Origin: Halobacteriales archaeon QS_1_69_70
GTDB lineage: Archaea; Halobacteriota; Halobacteria; Halobacteriales; Haloarculaceae
Length of the DNA stretch: 64,000 nucleotides
NCBI GenBank assembly: GCA_003021005.1
Contig: PXRI01000008.1
Coordinates: forward strand, 173,161-237,160
Direction: 5' to 3'
Part shown: positions 52,881 through 62,624 of the stretch, piece after piece
Numbering within the stretch: the first letter of the stretch is position 1
Layout of the letters: every line of letters begins with the position of its first letter
The notes under the pieces: generated by a model
What the model was told of the DNA's origin: nothing
Seen by the model: only the letters and a program-made list of their open reading frames with translations
Database searches by the model: none
Made by a program: the position numbers and the translations under genes

Positions 52881-53867
52881 ATGAGCCTCCTGCCCTCCAG
52901 TCCGGACGTCGCCCCGGACAGCGACCCCAGGCTCGTCGGCCTCGACAGCGAGGACGCCGACGCCATCATGGCCGCCCTCTCCGCGGAGACGGCGCGGCTG
53001 CTGCTCGCGGAACTCCACGACGAACCCGCGCCGCCGGGCGAGCTGGCCGACCGCGTCGACACCTCCCTGCAGAACGTCCAGTACCACCTCGAGAAGCTCG
53101 AGACTGCCGGCGCCATCGAGGACGTCGGCACCGCCTACTCCGAGAAGGGCCGCGAGATGACCGTCTACGGGCCCGCCGACAGCCCCCTGGTCATCTACGC
53201 CGGCGAACGGGAGCGCGCCGCCGGGCTTCGGGCCGCACTGACGCGCCTTTTCACCGGCATCGCGGCGCTGGCGGTCGGATCGCTCGCGGTCCAGGAGCTG
53301 TTCGGCCGGAGCGTCCTCCAGCGGGCCATCGAGGGAGCAACCCCCAGTTTCGGCGCGCCGGCGTCGGAGACGGCGACCCCAACTGCGACCCCGGAGGATC
53401 GGGAGTTCGCTGAGGGCGACGGCGATGCAGCCGGCGCGAATGGCGACGGTGCTAATGTGTCCCAGGAAGGGGGCACGGCCACCCCCACCGATGACTCGAA
53501 CCTGACGGTCGCGGGCGAGGACAGGGCCGGGAACGAAACCGAGGTGACCGGAACCGAAACCGGGATGGCGGGGAACGAAACCGCGGGGACGGACAGCCCC
53601 GAGCCCAAGGCGACGTCGGAACCGACGGAGACGCCCCTCGCGACGGACGAAGGGCAGACGGAGGCCGCGGCCGAGCAGACGCCGACGCCGAGTGATACGC
53701 CGGTGCCGGCAGCCGAGGACGGCGGGGGCGGGCCGCTGGACGTCCTCGATGGCCTCCTCGACGGCCTGCTCGCCGGTGGGCTCCCGCCGGGACTGGCCTT
53801 CTTCGTCGGGGGGCTGACGGTGCTTCTGTTCGTCGTCGGGACGACGTACGTCCGCGCCCGGCCCTGA
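52881..53867 (+). CDS. Membrane-anchored winged-helix regulator
   Basis: 328 residues. N-terminal wHTH: MAALSAETARLLLAELHDEP, ADRVDTSLQNVQYHLEKLET. A membrane helix near residue 120, a Thr/Glu-rich low-complexity linker (residues about 155-280, with sequons such as NVS, NLT and NET) and a C-terminal helix (GLAFFVGGLTVLLFVVGTTY). The linker sits between two helices, probably outside. Haloarchaeal ArsR-type family; target unknown. Confidence 0.7.
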   Translation: MSLLPSSPDVAPDSDPRLVGLDSEDADAIMAALSAETARLLLAELHDEPAPPGELADRVDTSLQNVQYHLEKLETAGAIEDVGTAYSEKGREMTVYGPADSPLVIYAGERERAAGLRAALTRLFTGIAALAVGSLAVQELFGRSVLQRAIEGATPSFGAPASETATPTATPEDREFAEGDGDAAGANGDGANVSQEGGTATPTDDSNLTVAGEDRAGNETEVTGTETGMAGNETAGTDSPEPKATSEPTETPLATDEGQTEAAAEQTPTPSDTPVPAAEDGGGGPLDVLDGLLDGLLAGGLPPGLAFFVGGLTVLLFVVGTTYVRARP

Positions 53868-53910
53868 CCGGTGTCGGCCCCACCCCCGCCACTCGTAGCG
53901 GGTTTCGATA

Positions 53911-53930
53911 ACTCAAACAGTCGTTTGAGT
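53911..53930. promoter_or_regulatory. Perfect 8-bp palindrome with 4-nt centre
   Basis: ACTCAAACAGTCGTTTGAGT. It lies between two genes that both end toward it, so it is not in front of a gene. A GGCTTTTTC tract follows on the plus strand. It may be an orphan operator of a lost gene or a terminator-like hairpin of the 52881 gene. Confidence 0.45.
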
Positions 53931-54056
53931 CTACGGTAAGGCTTTTTCTCGTGGCGCCGTCGGAGCAGCCGCGCCGGCGGCGTCGGTTCACCGAGCACGG
54001 CCCCGCGCGTCGGCCCTCCACGCCCCGGCGTCTCCGGCTCCCGTTCGGCCGACCGC

Positions 54057-54590
54057 CTATCCGGATGGCTCCTCGACATGCCGCGGCGCGACCTCGAACC
54101 GCTCGAAGACCTCGCCGTCTGGTTCCACCAGCCGCCCGTGGGCCCGCCCCGCCGCATCGTCCCACTCGAGTTCCGCGTGGGCCGGCCGGTGCCCCCGGGG
54201 GTCGGCGTGGCTCCCGGGGTTGCACACGGGGACCGGTGCGTCCCGGAATCCCGGGTGGTGGGAGTGGCCGACCACGGTCAGATCGGCGTTGGCCTGCCGG
54301 CCCGCCATCGCGAGTGCCGTGTCGGTGTGGTCGTGGCCGTGGGCGACGAAGACCCGGAGCGCCCGCCACTCGACCACCCGGTCGGCCGGGAGGCACCCGC
54401 GGACCGGCGGCGGGTCGTTGTTGCCGTGGACGGCCCGCAGCTCGCAGCGCTCCCGGAATTCCGACAGCACTGACACCGACGTGAAGTCGCCGACGTGGAC
54501 GACGAGGTCGGCCGCCGCGACCGCGTCGGCGATCCGGCCCTCGAGCCGCGCCGAGTCGGTGCCGTGGGTGTCCCCACAGACGACGAGCAT
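54057..54590 (-). CDS. Metallophosphoesterase (YfcE/MJ0936-like)
   Basis: 177 residues with the full metal-site set: CGDTHG, HVGDF, GNND, HGHDH and VVGHSHHPGF. Calcineurin-like phosphodiesterase/phosphatase. Start ATG 54590, divergent from the CDF gene at 54656. Confidence 0.85.
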   Translation of the reverse strand: MLVVCGDTHGTDSARLEGRIADAVAAADLVVHVGDFTSVSVLSEFRERCELRAVHGNNDPPPVRGCLPADRVVEWRALRVFVAHGHDHTDTALAMAGRQANADLTVVGHSHHPGFRDAPVPVCNPGSHADPRGHRPAHAELEWDDAAGRAHGRLVEPDGEVFERFEVAPRHVEEPSG

Positions 54591-54655
54591 GCTGGTCGTC
54601 GGGCCGCCGACGGGAAGACACCAACGGCTTAGTGGCCGCCGCCGGTGGTGCCGGT

Positions 54656-55621
54656 ATGGCAGGTGCCAGCACGGGCGTCGTCCTCGCCGCGATGGTCGCC
54701 AACGCCGGCATCGCGGTCCTGAAGTTCGTCGGCTTTCTGTTGACCGGGAGTCCCTCCATGCTCGCGGAGACCTACCACTCCATCTCCGACACCGGCAACC
54801 AGGTGCTGTTGCTCGTCGGCATCAAGTACAGCCAGCGGGAGCCGACCCAGTCGCACCCGTTCGGCTACGGGAAGGCCCAGTTCTTCTACGCCTTCCTCGT
54901 CTCGGTGCTGCTCTTCGGCATCGCCGGCTGGGAAAGTCTCACCCACGGCTACGAGAAACTCACCCACGGTGGCCACGAGAGCGAACCCGGTGCCGCCGAG
55001 TTCCTCGGCATCACCTTCGACGTTCCGCTCCCGGTCGACCCGTTCTGGGTGTCGGTCGCGGTGCTTTTGGGCGGCATCGCCTTCGAGACCTACGCGTTCC
55101 TGAAGGCCCGTGCGGAACTCCGGCGCCAGATCGACGAGTACGGCTGGTCGGGCTACCGCGAGGCGTTCCGCCGGACCAGCGACCTGACCACGCTGACCGC
55201 GTTCACCGAGGACACCGTCGCACTGGCCGGACTGTCCGTCGCGCTTGTCGGCATCGTCGCCGCCCGCCTGCTCCACGACCCGATCTACGACGCCGCCGGC
55301 GCCATCGTCATCGGCGTCCTCCTGATGCTGTTCGCCGTGCTTCTCGCCGTCGAGAACAAGCGGCTCATCGTCGGCGAGAGTCTGAACGAAGCCGTCGAGG
55401 CCGACCTCCGGGACGCCATCGAATCGTTCGACAGGGTTCGCCACGTCGACGCGTTCCGGACGGTGTTCATCGGGCCGCGGGAGGTCCTGGTGACGGCGGA
55501 CGTCAGCTTCGCACCGGAGATGGATACCGGCGAGGTCGACCAGGTCATAGAGCGCATCGAGTCCGTCGTCCGGGAGCGTGAGGACCGGGTGGCCATCGTG
55601 TACGTCGAACCGGAGGTGTGA
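54656..55621 (+). CDS. Cation diffusion facilitator (CDF) transporter
   Basis: 321 residues. Six-helix CDF with YHSISDTGN (site residues), PFGYGKAQFFYAFLVSVLLF, and a C-terminal cytoplasmic domain (DTGEVDQVIERIESVVRERE). Exports divalent metal ions (Zn, Mn, Fe or Co) by exchange with protons or sodium. ATG 54656 was preferred over GTG 54632. Divergent from the phosphoesterase. Confidence 0.85.
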   Translation: MAGASTGVVLAAMVANAGIAVLKFVGFLLTGSPSMLAETYHSISDTGNQVLLLVGIKYSQREPTQSHPFGYGKAQFFYAFLVSVLLFGIAGWESLTHGYEKLTHGGHESEPGAAEFLGITFDVPLPVDPFWVSVAVLLGGIAFETYAFLKARAELRRQIDEYGWSGYREAFRRTSDLTTLTAFTEDTVALAGLSVALVGIVAARLLHDPIYDAAGAIVIGVLLMLFAVLLAVENKRLIVGESLNEAVEADLRDAIESFDRVRHVDAFRTVFIGPREVLVTADVSFAPEMDTGEVDQVIERIESVVREREDRVAIVYVEPEV

Positions 55622-55681
55622 CGGGCGGGGCCGTCCCGTCAGTGGCGAGGGGTTTTTCCCGGCCAGTCGGCTACGCCCGGT

Positions 55682-56269
55682 ATGCTCACGGCGGGTGTCG
55701 TCGCCGTCCAGGGGGACGTCGCCGAACACGCCGCGGCGATCCGGCGGGCCGCCGACCGCCACGGCGAGTCCGTCGCGGTCGAGACGGTCCGGGCCGCCGG
55801 GACCGTCCCCGACTGCGACCTCCTCCTGGTGCCGGGCGGGGAGTCGACCACGATCTCGGGGCTGCTGGCCGAGGAGCGCATCGACGAGGAACTCCGGGCG
55901 TTCGCGGCGGCCGGCAAGCCGATGCTCGTCACCTGCGCGGGCCTCATCGTCGCCAGCCGCGACGCCGGCGACGACCGCGTGGCGACGCTCGACGTTCTCG
56001 ACGTCACCGTCGACCGGAACGCCTTCGGCCGGCAGGCCGACAGCTTCGAGGCCGACCTGGATATCTCTGGGCTCGAGGAGCCGTTCCCGGCGGTGTTCAT
56101 CCGCGCCCCGGTCGTCGACGACGTCGGCGAGGGCGTGGAGGTCCTCGCCGGCGTCGATGGTCGCCCCGTCGCGGTCCGGCAGGACAACGTCGTCGGCACG
56201 GCGTTCCACCCCGAGTTGACCGACGACGCCCGCATCCACGGCCTGGCGTTCTTCGACGGGTCGGCCTGA
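55682..56269 (+). CDS. pdxT: PdxT glutaminase subunit of PLP synthase
   Basis: 195 residues. VPGGESTTISGLL, catalytic Cys in VTCAGLIV, and His-Glu in FHPELTDD: the class I amidotransferase triad of PdxT. It feeds ammonia to PdxS (not in this window) for pyridoxal phosphate. ATG 55682. Confidence 0.9.
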   Translation: MLTAGVVAVQGDVAEHAAAIRRAADRHGESVAVETVRAAGTVPDCDLLLVPGGESTTISGLLAEERIDEELRAFAAAGKPMLVTCAGLIVASRDAGDDRVATLDVLDVTVDRNAFGRQADSFEADLDISGLEEPFPAVFIRAPVVDDVGEGVEVLAGVDGRPVAVRQDNVVGTAFHPELTDDARIHGLAFFDGSA

Positions 56270-56366
56270 CGAGGCAACCTGCCGTCCATCGCCCGCGTGC
56301 TACCGCGTCACGCTCGCTGGCGGCAAACACTACCCTTTTTAGGCTGCTGGCGGAACCGGTTTCACG

Positions 56367-59300
56367 ATGGGCCGACGCACGAAGATCGTCCAGGAGTGCG
56401 AGCGGCTGATGGACGAACCGGAGAACATCCGGAACATAGCCATCGCCGCTCACGTCGACCACGGGAAGTGCATCGCCGGCGACGCACGGGTCGCGCTCGC
56501 GGACGGCCGTCCCGTCGCGGCTGCTGACCTCTACGAGCGCGTCCGGGACGGCGGCGAGCCCATCGACCAGGCGGAGGCGGCCTACGCACCCACGTCCGAC
56601 CTGGAAGTGGTCTCGCTCGATCGCACGACCGGGGAGACGACGCGGCAGCCGCTCGCGGCCGCGACGCGCCGTGCGGTGACGGACCCGCTCGTCCGTATTC
56701 ACACCTCCGACGGACACGCGCTCGAAACGACGGCGGAACACCGCTATCTCGTGTTGAGCGGGACCGGCGTCATGGAATTCGAGCGGGCCGACGACCTCGC
56801 CGCCGGCGACACCGTCGTCGGCGTCCGGCAGGTGCCGGCCGGCAGTGAGGCCGACACACGAGCCGAACTACTCCGCGAGCTCGCCGACGACTACGGGTTC
56901 TACGTGGACGTCACCGACCGGTTCGCCGAGCGCGTCGACGCCCACGACCGCGACCGCCTCTATGCGGCCGCCGAGACCCGGCTCGAGCGGGATTCATTCG
57001 ATCACGCCCTCTGGCGGGGGCAGTACCGCCTCCGCGACGCGGTGAACGTCTGCACCGCGCTCGATGTGCCGCTCACGGACCTCTACGCCGCCATCGAGAC
57101 GCTGAATTACCGGGGAGCTGATCACCGGAGCGAACACTCCTCGCTCGACGTCGAACTCCCCGAGGACCCCGAATCCCTGTTCTACCTCGCGGGCATCTTC
57201 GCCGGCGACGGCGACCTCGACGGGAACGTCACGGCAGCGGACGAACGGATGCGAGCGGTGGTCCTCGAGGCCGCCTCGTCGCTCGGGCTCGATCCCATCG
57301 TTCGGGAGTTCGACGACCGGGCCACCCGGATCGAAGTCGGCGGGAAGACCCTCTTGAAGGTCCTCCAGACCGCGTTCGCCTACCCGACGACGGACAAATC
57401 CGAGCGGATCAGCGTCCCCGATCTCGTGTTCACGGCCGACGACGAGGCGGCCGCCGCGTTCCTCCGAGGGTATCTGGACGCCGACGGGACCGTCGAGCCT
57501 CGCCGGTCCGCCGTCTCCGTCTCGTCGGTCAGCGAGCGGATGCTCGAGGATGTCCAGCAGCTCCTGTACCGGTTCGACGTCGCCTCGAAGCTGAACCGCT
57601 CGAACGACACGCTGTACGTGGCCGGGGAACTCTCCCTGGAGAACTTCCGGGGCGTGGGCTTCGAGCATCCCGAGAAGGCGGCCCGGTTCCGGACGCTGCT
57701 CGAGGACGCCGAGTCGGCGAAGGTGGACCGCGTTCCGGTCGACGGCGAGACGCTCCGCGATGTGCGGGAGGACGTCGACGCGGCCCAAGCCGATGTCTTC
57801 GTCGGTTATGGGAGCTACGAGCGGAACGATGTCGGGTTCACGAAGCGCTCACTCGGTCGCATCGTGGACGAACTGGAGGCCGCCGGCGGTGACGATATCC
57901 GCCTCGACCGGCTCGGCAACCTGGCGAAGGCCGACACCTCGTTCCTCGAGGTCGAGTCGGTCGAGCGCGTCGATCGGGATTACGTCTACGACTTCGGGGT
58001 CGACGGCCACGACAACTTCGTCGCCGAGGGCCTCGTCGTCCACAACACAACCCTGACCGACAACCTGCTTGCCGGCGCCGGCATGATCTCCGACGAGACC
58101 GCCGGCGAGCAGCTCGCGATGGACACCGAGGAGGACGAGCAGGAGCGCGGCATCACCATCGACGCCGCCAACGTCTCGATGACCCACGAGTACGGCGGCG
58201 ACAACCACCTCATCAACCTCATCGACACGCCGGGCCACGTCGACTTCGGTGGCGACGTGACCCGCGCGATGCGCGCCGTCGACGGCGCGCTGGTGGTCGT
58301 CGACGCCGTCGAGGGCGCGATGCCGCAGACCGAGACCGTCCTCCGGCAGGCGCTCCGGGAGGGCGTCAAGCCGACACTCTTCATCAACAAGGTCGATCGG
58401 CTCATCTCCGAACTCCAGGAGGGCCCCCAGGAGATGCAGGAGCGGCTCACCGGCGTCATCCGCGACGTCAACGACCTCATCCGCGGGATGACCGAGGAGA
58501 TGGACGACATCGACGAGGACTGGACGGTCTCCGTCGAGGACGGCACCGTCGGGTTCGGCTCCGCGCTGTACAAGTGGGGCGTCTCGATGCCATCATCGAC
58601 CTCGAGCAGGCCGACGAGCGACAGGAACTCCACGAGCGGACGCCGCTGTCGGACGTCGTCCTCGACATGGTCTGTGAGCACTTCCCGAACCCCGTCGACG
58701 CCCAGCCCCGCCGCATCCCCCGCATCTGGCGCGGCGACGCCGACTCCGAGATCGCCGAGACGATGGAGCTGGTCGAGGAGGACGGCGAACTCGTCATGAT
58801 GGTCACCGACATCGGGATCGACCCCCACGCCGGCGAGATCGCCGCGGGTCGCGTGTTCTCCGGCACCATCGAGAAGGGCCAGGAGCTGTCCGTCTCCGGC
58901 ACCGCCGGGACGAACCGCGTCCAGAGCGTCGGCATCTACATGGGCGGCGAGCGCGAGGAGGTCGACCGCGTCCCCGCCGGCAACATCGCCGCCGTCACCG
59001 GGCTGAAGGACGCCATCGCCGGCTCCACCGTCTCCAGCGTCGAGATGACGCCGTTCGAATCGATCGAGCACATCTCCGAGCCGGTCATCACCAAGAGCGT
59101 CGAGGCCCGGAGCATGGACGACCTGCCGAAGCTCATCGAGACGCTCCAGCAGGTCGCCAAGGAGGACCCGACGATCCAGATCGAGATCAACGAGGACACC
59201 GGCGAGCACCTCCGCGAGGTCGAGGGGCGCTCGCCGAACAACCACAACCGGTTCTACATCACCGTCGAGCAGGCGGGCGACGACGTCGTCGAGGCGATCA

Positions 59301-59977
59301 AGCTGGGGGACGTCTCGATGGACATGCCCGAACTCGAGCGCCGCGAGGGGCTCCAGGAGGCCGGCATGGAGAAAGACACCGCCCAGAACGTCGAAACCAT
59401 CCACGGCACCAACGTGTTCATCGACGACACGAAGGGCATCCAGCACCTCAACGAAACGATGGAGCTCGTCGTCGAGGGGCTCCAGGAGGCGCTCGACGAC
59501 GGCCCGCTGGCCGCCGAACCCGTCGAGGGCGCCCTCGTCCGGCTGCACGACGCCCGGCTGCACGAGGACGCAATCCACCGCGGCCCCGCCCAGGTCATCC
59601 CCGCCGTCCGGCGGGCCGTCCACAACGCCCTGGTCGACGCCGAGATCAGGCTCCTGGAGCCGATCCAGGAGGTCCGCATCGACGTCCCCAACGAGCACAT
59701 GGGCGGCGCCTCCGGTGAAGTACAGGGTCGCCGCGGCCGGGTCGACGACATGTACCAGGAGGGCGACCTCATGGTCGTCGAGGGCATCGCGCCCGTCGAC
59801 GAGATGATCGGGTTCTCCTCGGACATCCGCTCTGCGACCGAGGGCCGGGCCTCCTGGAACACCGAAAACGCCGGCTTCCGCGTGATGGCCGACAACCTCC
59901 AGCCGGAGACCATCACCGAGATCCGCGAGCGGAAGGGCATGAAGACCGAGCTGCCCGAGATGGTCGACTACTTTTAG
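56367..59977 (+). CDS. fusA: Elongation factor 2 with intein, frameshifted as given
   Basis: N-terminal exon: [14 protein letters not shown] to AAHVDHGK (34 residues). The intein (56469-58046) lies between Lys and Thr of the G1 P-loop. The second extein continues [20 protein letters not shown] and [20 protein letters not shown] (G3), FINKVDRLI (G4). After GVSM (58589) the frame changes. The rest ([11 protein letters not shown] to TAG 59977) reads in the other frame, including the EF-2 C-terminus. About 11 residues present in other EF-2 proteins (PSMQ to MDF region) are missing. A 34-nt deletion between two CGATGCC repeats would explain both, and would abolish EF-2, an essential factor; hence an error is likely. 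TTTTTAGG upstream at about 29 nt is a TATA-like signal. Confidence 0.8.
56469..58046 (+). mobile_element. Intein with LAGLIDADG homing endonuclease (526 aa)
   Basis: A protein-splicing element within EF-2. Block A begins [10 protein letters not shown], block B has TTAEHRYLV (T-x2-H), endonuclease motifs [10 protein letters not shown] and [10 protein letters not shown] (EF-2 numbering about 273-282 and 365-374), and the end is [19 protein letters not shown] with the terminal His-Asn and Thr as the +1 residue. All key splicing residues are present: Cys1, block-B His, terminal HN. Class 1, full-length with endonuclease. It inserts in the GTP-binding P-loop, as known for intein in the paralogous IF2/eIF5B GTPase of archaea. 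Confidence 0.9.
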
Positions 59978-59981
59978 ACCC

Positions 59982-60205
59982 CCACTTTTTACTCCCTCGG
60001 GTGTCCTCGGGCGCCTCCGGCCCGGAACCGCTCGGTCGCAAAAACTTGGGGAAAAAGCCGCAGCCGGGCGCTCGGCCGTCTCACGGCTCGCTCCGCTCGC
60101 CGTTCGACTTCTTCGAGACGCTCGCTTTGCTCGCGTCTCGCCACGCCTCGCGCCCGGTGAACCGCTCGCGCGCCCGCGGCGCGCTCGCGGATGCGAGCCT
60201 CCGCC
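59982..60205 (+). repeat. Dispersed 3'-end repeat, copy 2
   Basis: It begins 4 nt after the EF-2 stop with CCACTTTTTACTCCCTCGGG (59982-60001), identical to 48724-48743 in reverse, and holds the 26-nt block at 60031-60056. More distant similarity (GCGAGCGGTTCACCG) extends to about 60205. Placement directly after a stop codon is as for copy 1. Confidence 0.7.
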
Positions 60206-60359
60206 GACCACCGATGCTGGGTCGCAACACCGATCAAGGCCGTCGGATTGCAGAAGGGCTTCGATTGGTTGCACGGATATCCGGTCTACGGCCGACGACT
60301 GTCGAAGGACCCCTTCGATGGGGAGCGGGTACCCGGACGCCTCGATTGACTCGACCTCA

Positions 60360-60780
60360 AGTTGGGCTTCACGTTGGGCCTCGGGATGCCGTTCGAGCCG
60401 ACCGTTCGGTGGACCGCCGAGGAGGGCTTCGACTTCGTCGAACCGCTGCTCGACGGTCCGTACGCCCGAGGACGAATCGCGGACGAGGTGTTGTCCAGGC
60501 GGTCGGCGTTGGCGGACGCCAGAACCGACATCGTCGTCCACCTACCGTTCGCCGTCGACCCCGCTCGCCGTTCGCGCCGGTCCGGGATGGTGCCGTCGAC
60601 GAACTCGTCGCCGGGATGGGCCTGGCGGCCGACCTCGGGACCGAGACGGTCTCTTCCATCTCTCGTCGGACGCCTGGGACCCCGGCTGGTCCGGGACCGC
60701 GACGCTGGAGGTCGGTACCGAGGACCGCGACACCATCGCCCCGGGCCGGCGCCACGTCGAGTCGTTGTTCGGAGTTTGAT
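60360..60780 (+). pseudogene. Decayed sugar-phosphate isomerase/epimerase (TIM barrel)
   Basis: First frame (60362-): GFTLGLGMPFEPTVRWTAEE and GFDFVEPLLDGPYARGRIAD then DIVVHLPFAVDP; second frame PFAPVRDGAVDELVAGMGLA; third DAWDPGWS. This is the start of an AP-endonuclease-2-type isomerase in three frames. The last two-thirds are missing. Inactive. Confidence 0.6.
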
Positions 60781-60851
60781 ACGTGGAGGACGAAGGGGTC
60801 TGGACCCTGCAGTCGGTGGCTGATCCGGCCGGGTGGGTTCTGGAAAACAAG

Positions 60852-60859
60852 TTTATATT
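60852..60859 (+). promoter_or_regulatory. TATA box of the lipoprotein gene
   Basis: TTTATATT about 26 nt before ATG 60881, leaderless spacing. It decides for ATG 60881 over upstream in-frame starts. Confidence 0.6.
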
Positions 60860-60880
60860 AGCTTCGTGTATGAGCGAGTA

Positions 60881-61672
60881 ATGCGCCGATCGGTCCCCAT
60901 CCTGCTACTCGCGGCCGTCCTCGTCATGAGCGGCTGTGCCGGGGTACTCGGCCCCTCCAGAGCGCCAAGCGACCAACGTGCGGTGGACGCTGTCGACCGG
61001 AGTCAGGCCGCCCTGGCGAACGTCACGTCGTACCGGGCCTCGTTCGACGGTCGCGCGGAAGCAACCGAGGACGGCAAGCGGATAACCGTCGATGTGACCG
61101 GCGCCGCCGTTACAAACGTCTCGGCCCGGGAGATGAACGCGACTGGACGGCTCGAGGACGTGGACCAACCGAGGCCGCACGGCTTCGACAGGACGCAGTC
61201 GACCTACGTTGAGAACTACACTGCCGCCACCGACTGCACCCGGATCGGGTGGACCCGCCAGAACCTCTCGGACACACACCCGTGGACGACCTACACGCCG
61301 GCCGGCCAGCAGCTCGCGCTGTTGAACCGAACGGACGTCTACTGGCAGGGGACCGAGACGGTCGACGGGGCCGAGACGGCAGTCGTCGTCGCGTATCCGA
61401 CGGCGGAGGAACTCCGGTCGGTTCCGGGAATCGAGGGACGGGAGATGGCGGATTTCGACGACGCGAACGTCGAGAACGCGACCGTGACCGTCTGGCTCGA
61501 CACCCGGACGGACCTGCCAATCAAGGCTCGACGCGAGATCACGGCAGGTAACGGCGGCGCCACCGCGACGGCCGACGCCACCTACCGGTTCACCGACTAC
61601 GACGAGCCGACGACCGTCACGGAACCGGAGTTCGACGGCGCCCGCTGGGAGACCGGCTGCCCCGGGTCCTGA
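60881..61672 (+). CDS. Lipoprotein of a haloarchaeal family
   Basis: 263 residues. Signal peptide VPILLLAAVLVMSGCAG with a lipobox (MSGC), then a beta-rich domain resembling LolA/LppX-type lipid carriers (YRASFDGRAEATEDGKRITV; TVWLDTRTDLPIKARREITA). Attached to the outer side of the membrane; many sequons (NVT, NVS, NAT, NYT). Its TGA stop is the target site of the adjacent MITE. Confidence 0.75.
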   Translation: MRRSVPILLLAAVLVMSGCAGVLGPSRAPSDQRAVDAVDRSQAALANVTSYRASFDGRAEATEDGKRITVDVTGAAVTNVSAREMNATGRLEDVDQPRPHGFDRTQSTYVENYTAATDCTRIGWTRQNLSDTHPWTTYTPAGQQLALLNRTDVYWQGTETVDGAETAVVVAYPTAEELRSVPGIEGREMADFDDANVENATVTVWLDTRTDLPIKARREITAGNGGATATADATYRFTDYDEPTTVTEPEFDGARWETGCPGS

Positions 61673-61786
61673 TACTGCCGGCTGTAACCACGTAAAACGG
61701 TCCGGTCGGAAGACGGGGTTCCGGACGGTATCCAGCCGGATATCACCGAGGAATGTTTAAAGAATTACAGGCTGTAGCCGACAGGA
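61673..61786 (+). mobile_element. MITE, copy 2
   Basis: Begins TACTGCCGGCTGTAA right after the TGA stop of the lipoprotein gene. It is about 80% identical to the reverse complement of 4714-4820. The right end (AATTACAGGCTGTAGCCGAC) is altered by about 6 extra bases, and its target duplication is not preserved. No coding capacity. Confidence 0.75.
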
Positions 61787-62099
61787 CGATCAGGCCGCAG
61801 CACGTTCGACCGGGCTCCCATCCGCCGCCTCGGACCGTCGCGTTCGACGGGTCCCGTCGTTCAGGCATCCGGGAGTAGCGTTGCCGGAGGTCGACCCGGG
61901 TGACGGTATCGACGCGTCCGGCGGGCCGAATCGGAGTATCGGCCCGGGAGGGGACGCCGCGTCGGATCGTCCGGCGGCTGCTCGTCCCGTGCCGTGCCGG
62001 GTCGCAGGTTCGATAGCGGCCACGTTTGCAAACCCCGCTGTTCTTATGCCGGGCGGCGCGTGAGAGCGACGTAATGAATCAACGCGCGGAGGTACGTCG
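61787..62099. other. Intergenic region, nothing firm
   Basis: GC-rich and without believable coding. The last 100 bases probably hold the promoter of the ACT/hom operon. No terminator or RNA recognised. Confidence 0.35.
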
Positions 62100-62624
62100 A
62101 TGAGCGAGGCGGACGTCCACGCCTACACCGTCCGGCTCGAACTCGTCGACGAACCCGGGGAACTACTTCGGGCACTCGAGCCGATCGCCGACAACGGCGG
62201 GAACCTCCTGTCGATCTTCCACGAGCGCGGCAACGTCACACCCAGGGGACACATCCCCGTGGAGGTGGACCTGGAGGCCACCGAGCCGCAGTTCGACACG
62301 ATCGTCGAGGCGCTCCGCCGGGCGGGCGTCAACGTGATCCGGGCCGGCGCCGAGCGGTACAGCGAGGAGCTGACGGTGGTATTGGTCGGACACCTGGTGG
62401 AGACGGACCTCTCGGACACGCTCCGGGAGATGCAGGAGGCCGGTGGTGTCTCGGTGGCGGACCTCTCGCTTTCGGCGCCGTCGGACCCCGCGGGGGCCTC
62501 GAGCGCCCGGCTCCGGGTGGTCGCCAGCGAGGGCCGGACCGCCGAGGCCCTCGACGCCGTCCGGGCGGTCGCCGCCGAGAAGGACCTCCGGGTCGTCGAG
62601 CCGCTCACGGAGGGGTCGGCGTGA
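62100..62624 (+). CDS. ACT-domain regulatory protein
   Basis: 174 residues. ACT domain at the start (YTVRLELVDEPGELLRALEP, IADNGGNLLSIFHERGNVTP), then a second ACT-like half. ACT domains bind amino acids. It overlaps the homoserine dehydrogenase gene by 4 nt, so it probably senses threonine or a related amino acid for that enzyme (inference). Confidence 0.8.
   Translation: MSEADVHAYTVRLELVDEPGELLRALEPIADNGGNLLSIFHERGNVTPRGHIPVEVDLEATEPQFDTIVEALRRAGVNVIRAGAERYSEELTVVLVGHLVETDLSDTLREMQEAGGVSVADLSLSAPSDPAGASSARLRVVASEGRTAEALDAVRAVAAEKDLRVVEPLTEGSA

Noticed and set aside
57986..60541. Very long open frame antisense to EF-2
   Set aside because: It is the mirror of a real, highly conserved gene in GC-rich DNA; its translation has no family resemblance and it overlaps the intein and EF-2 fully.
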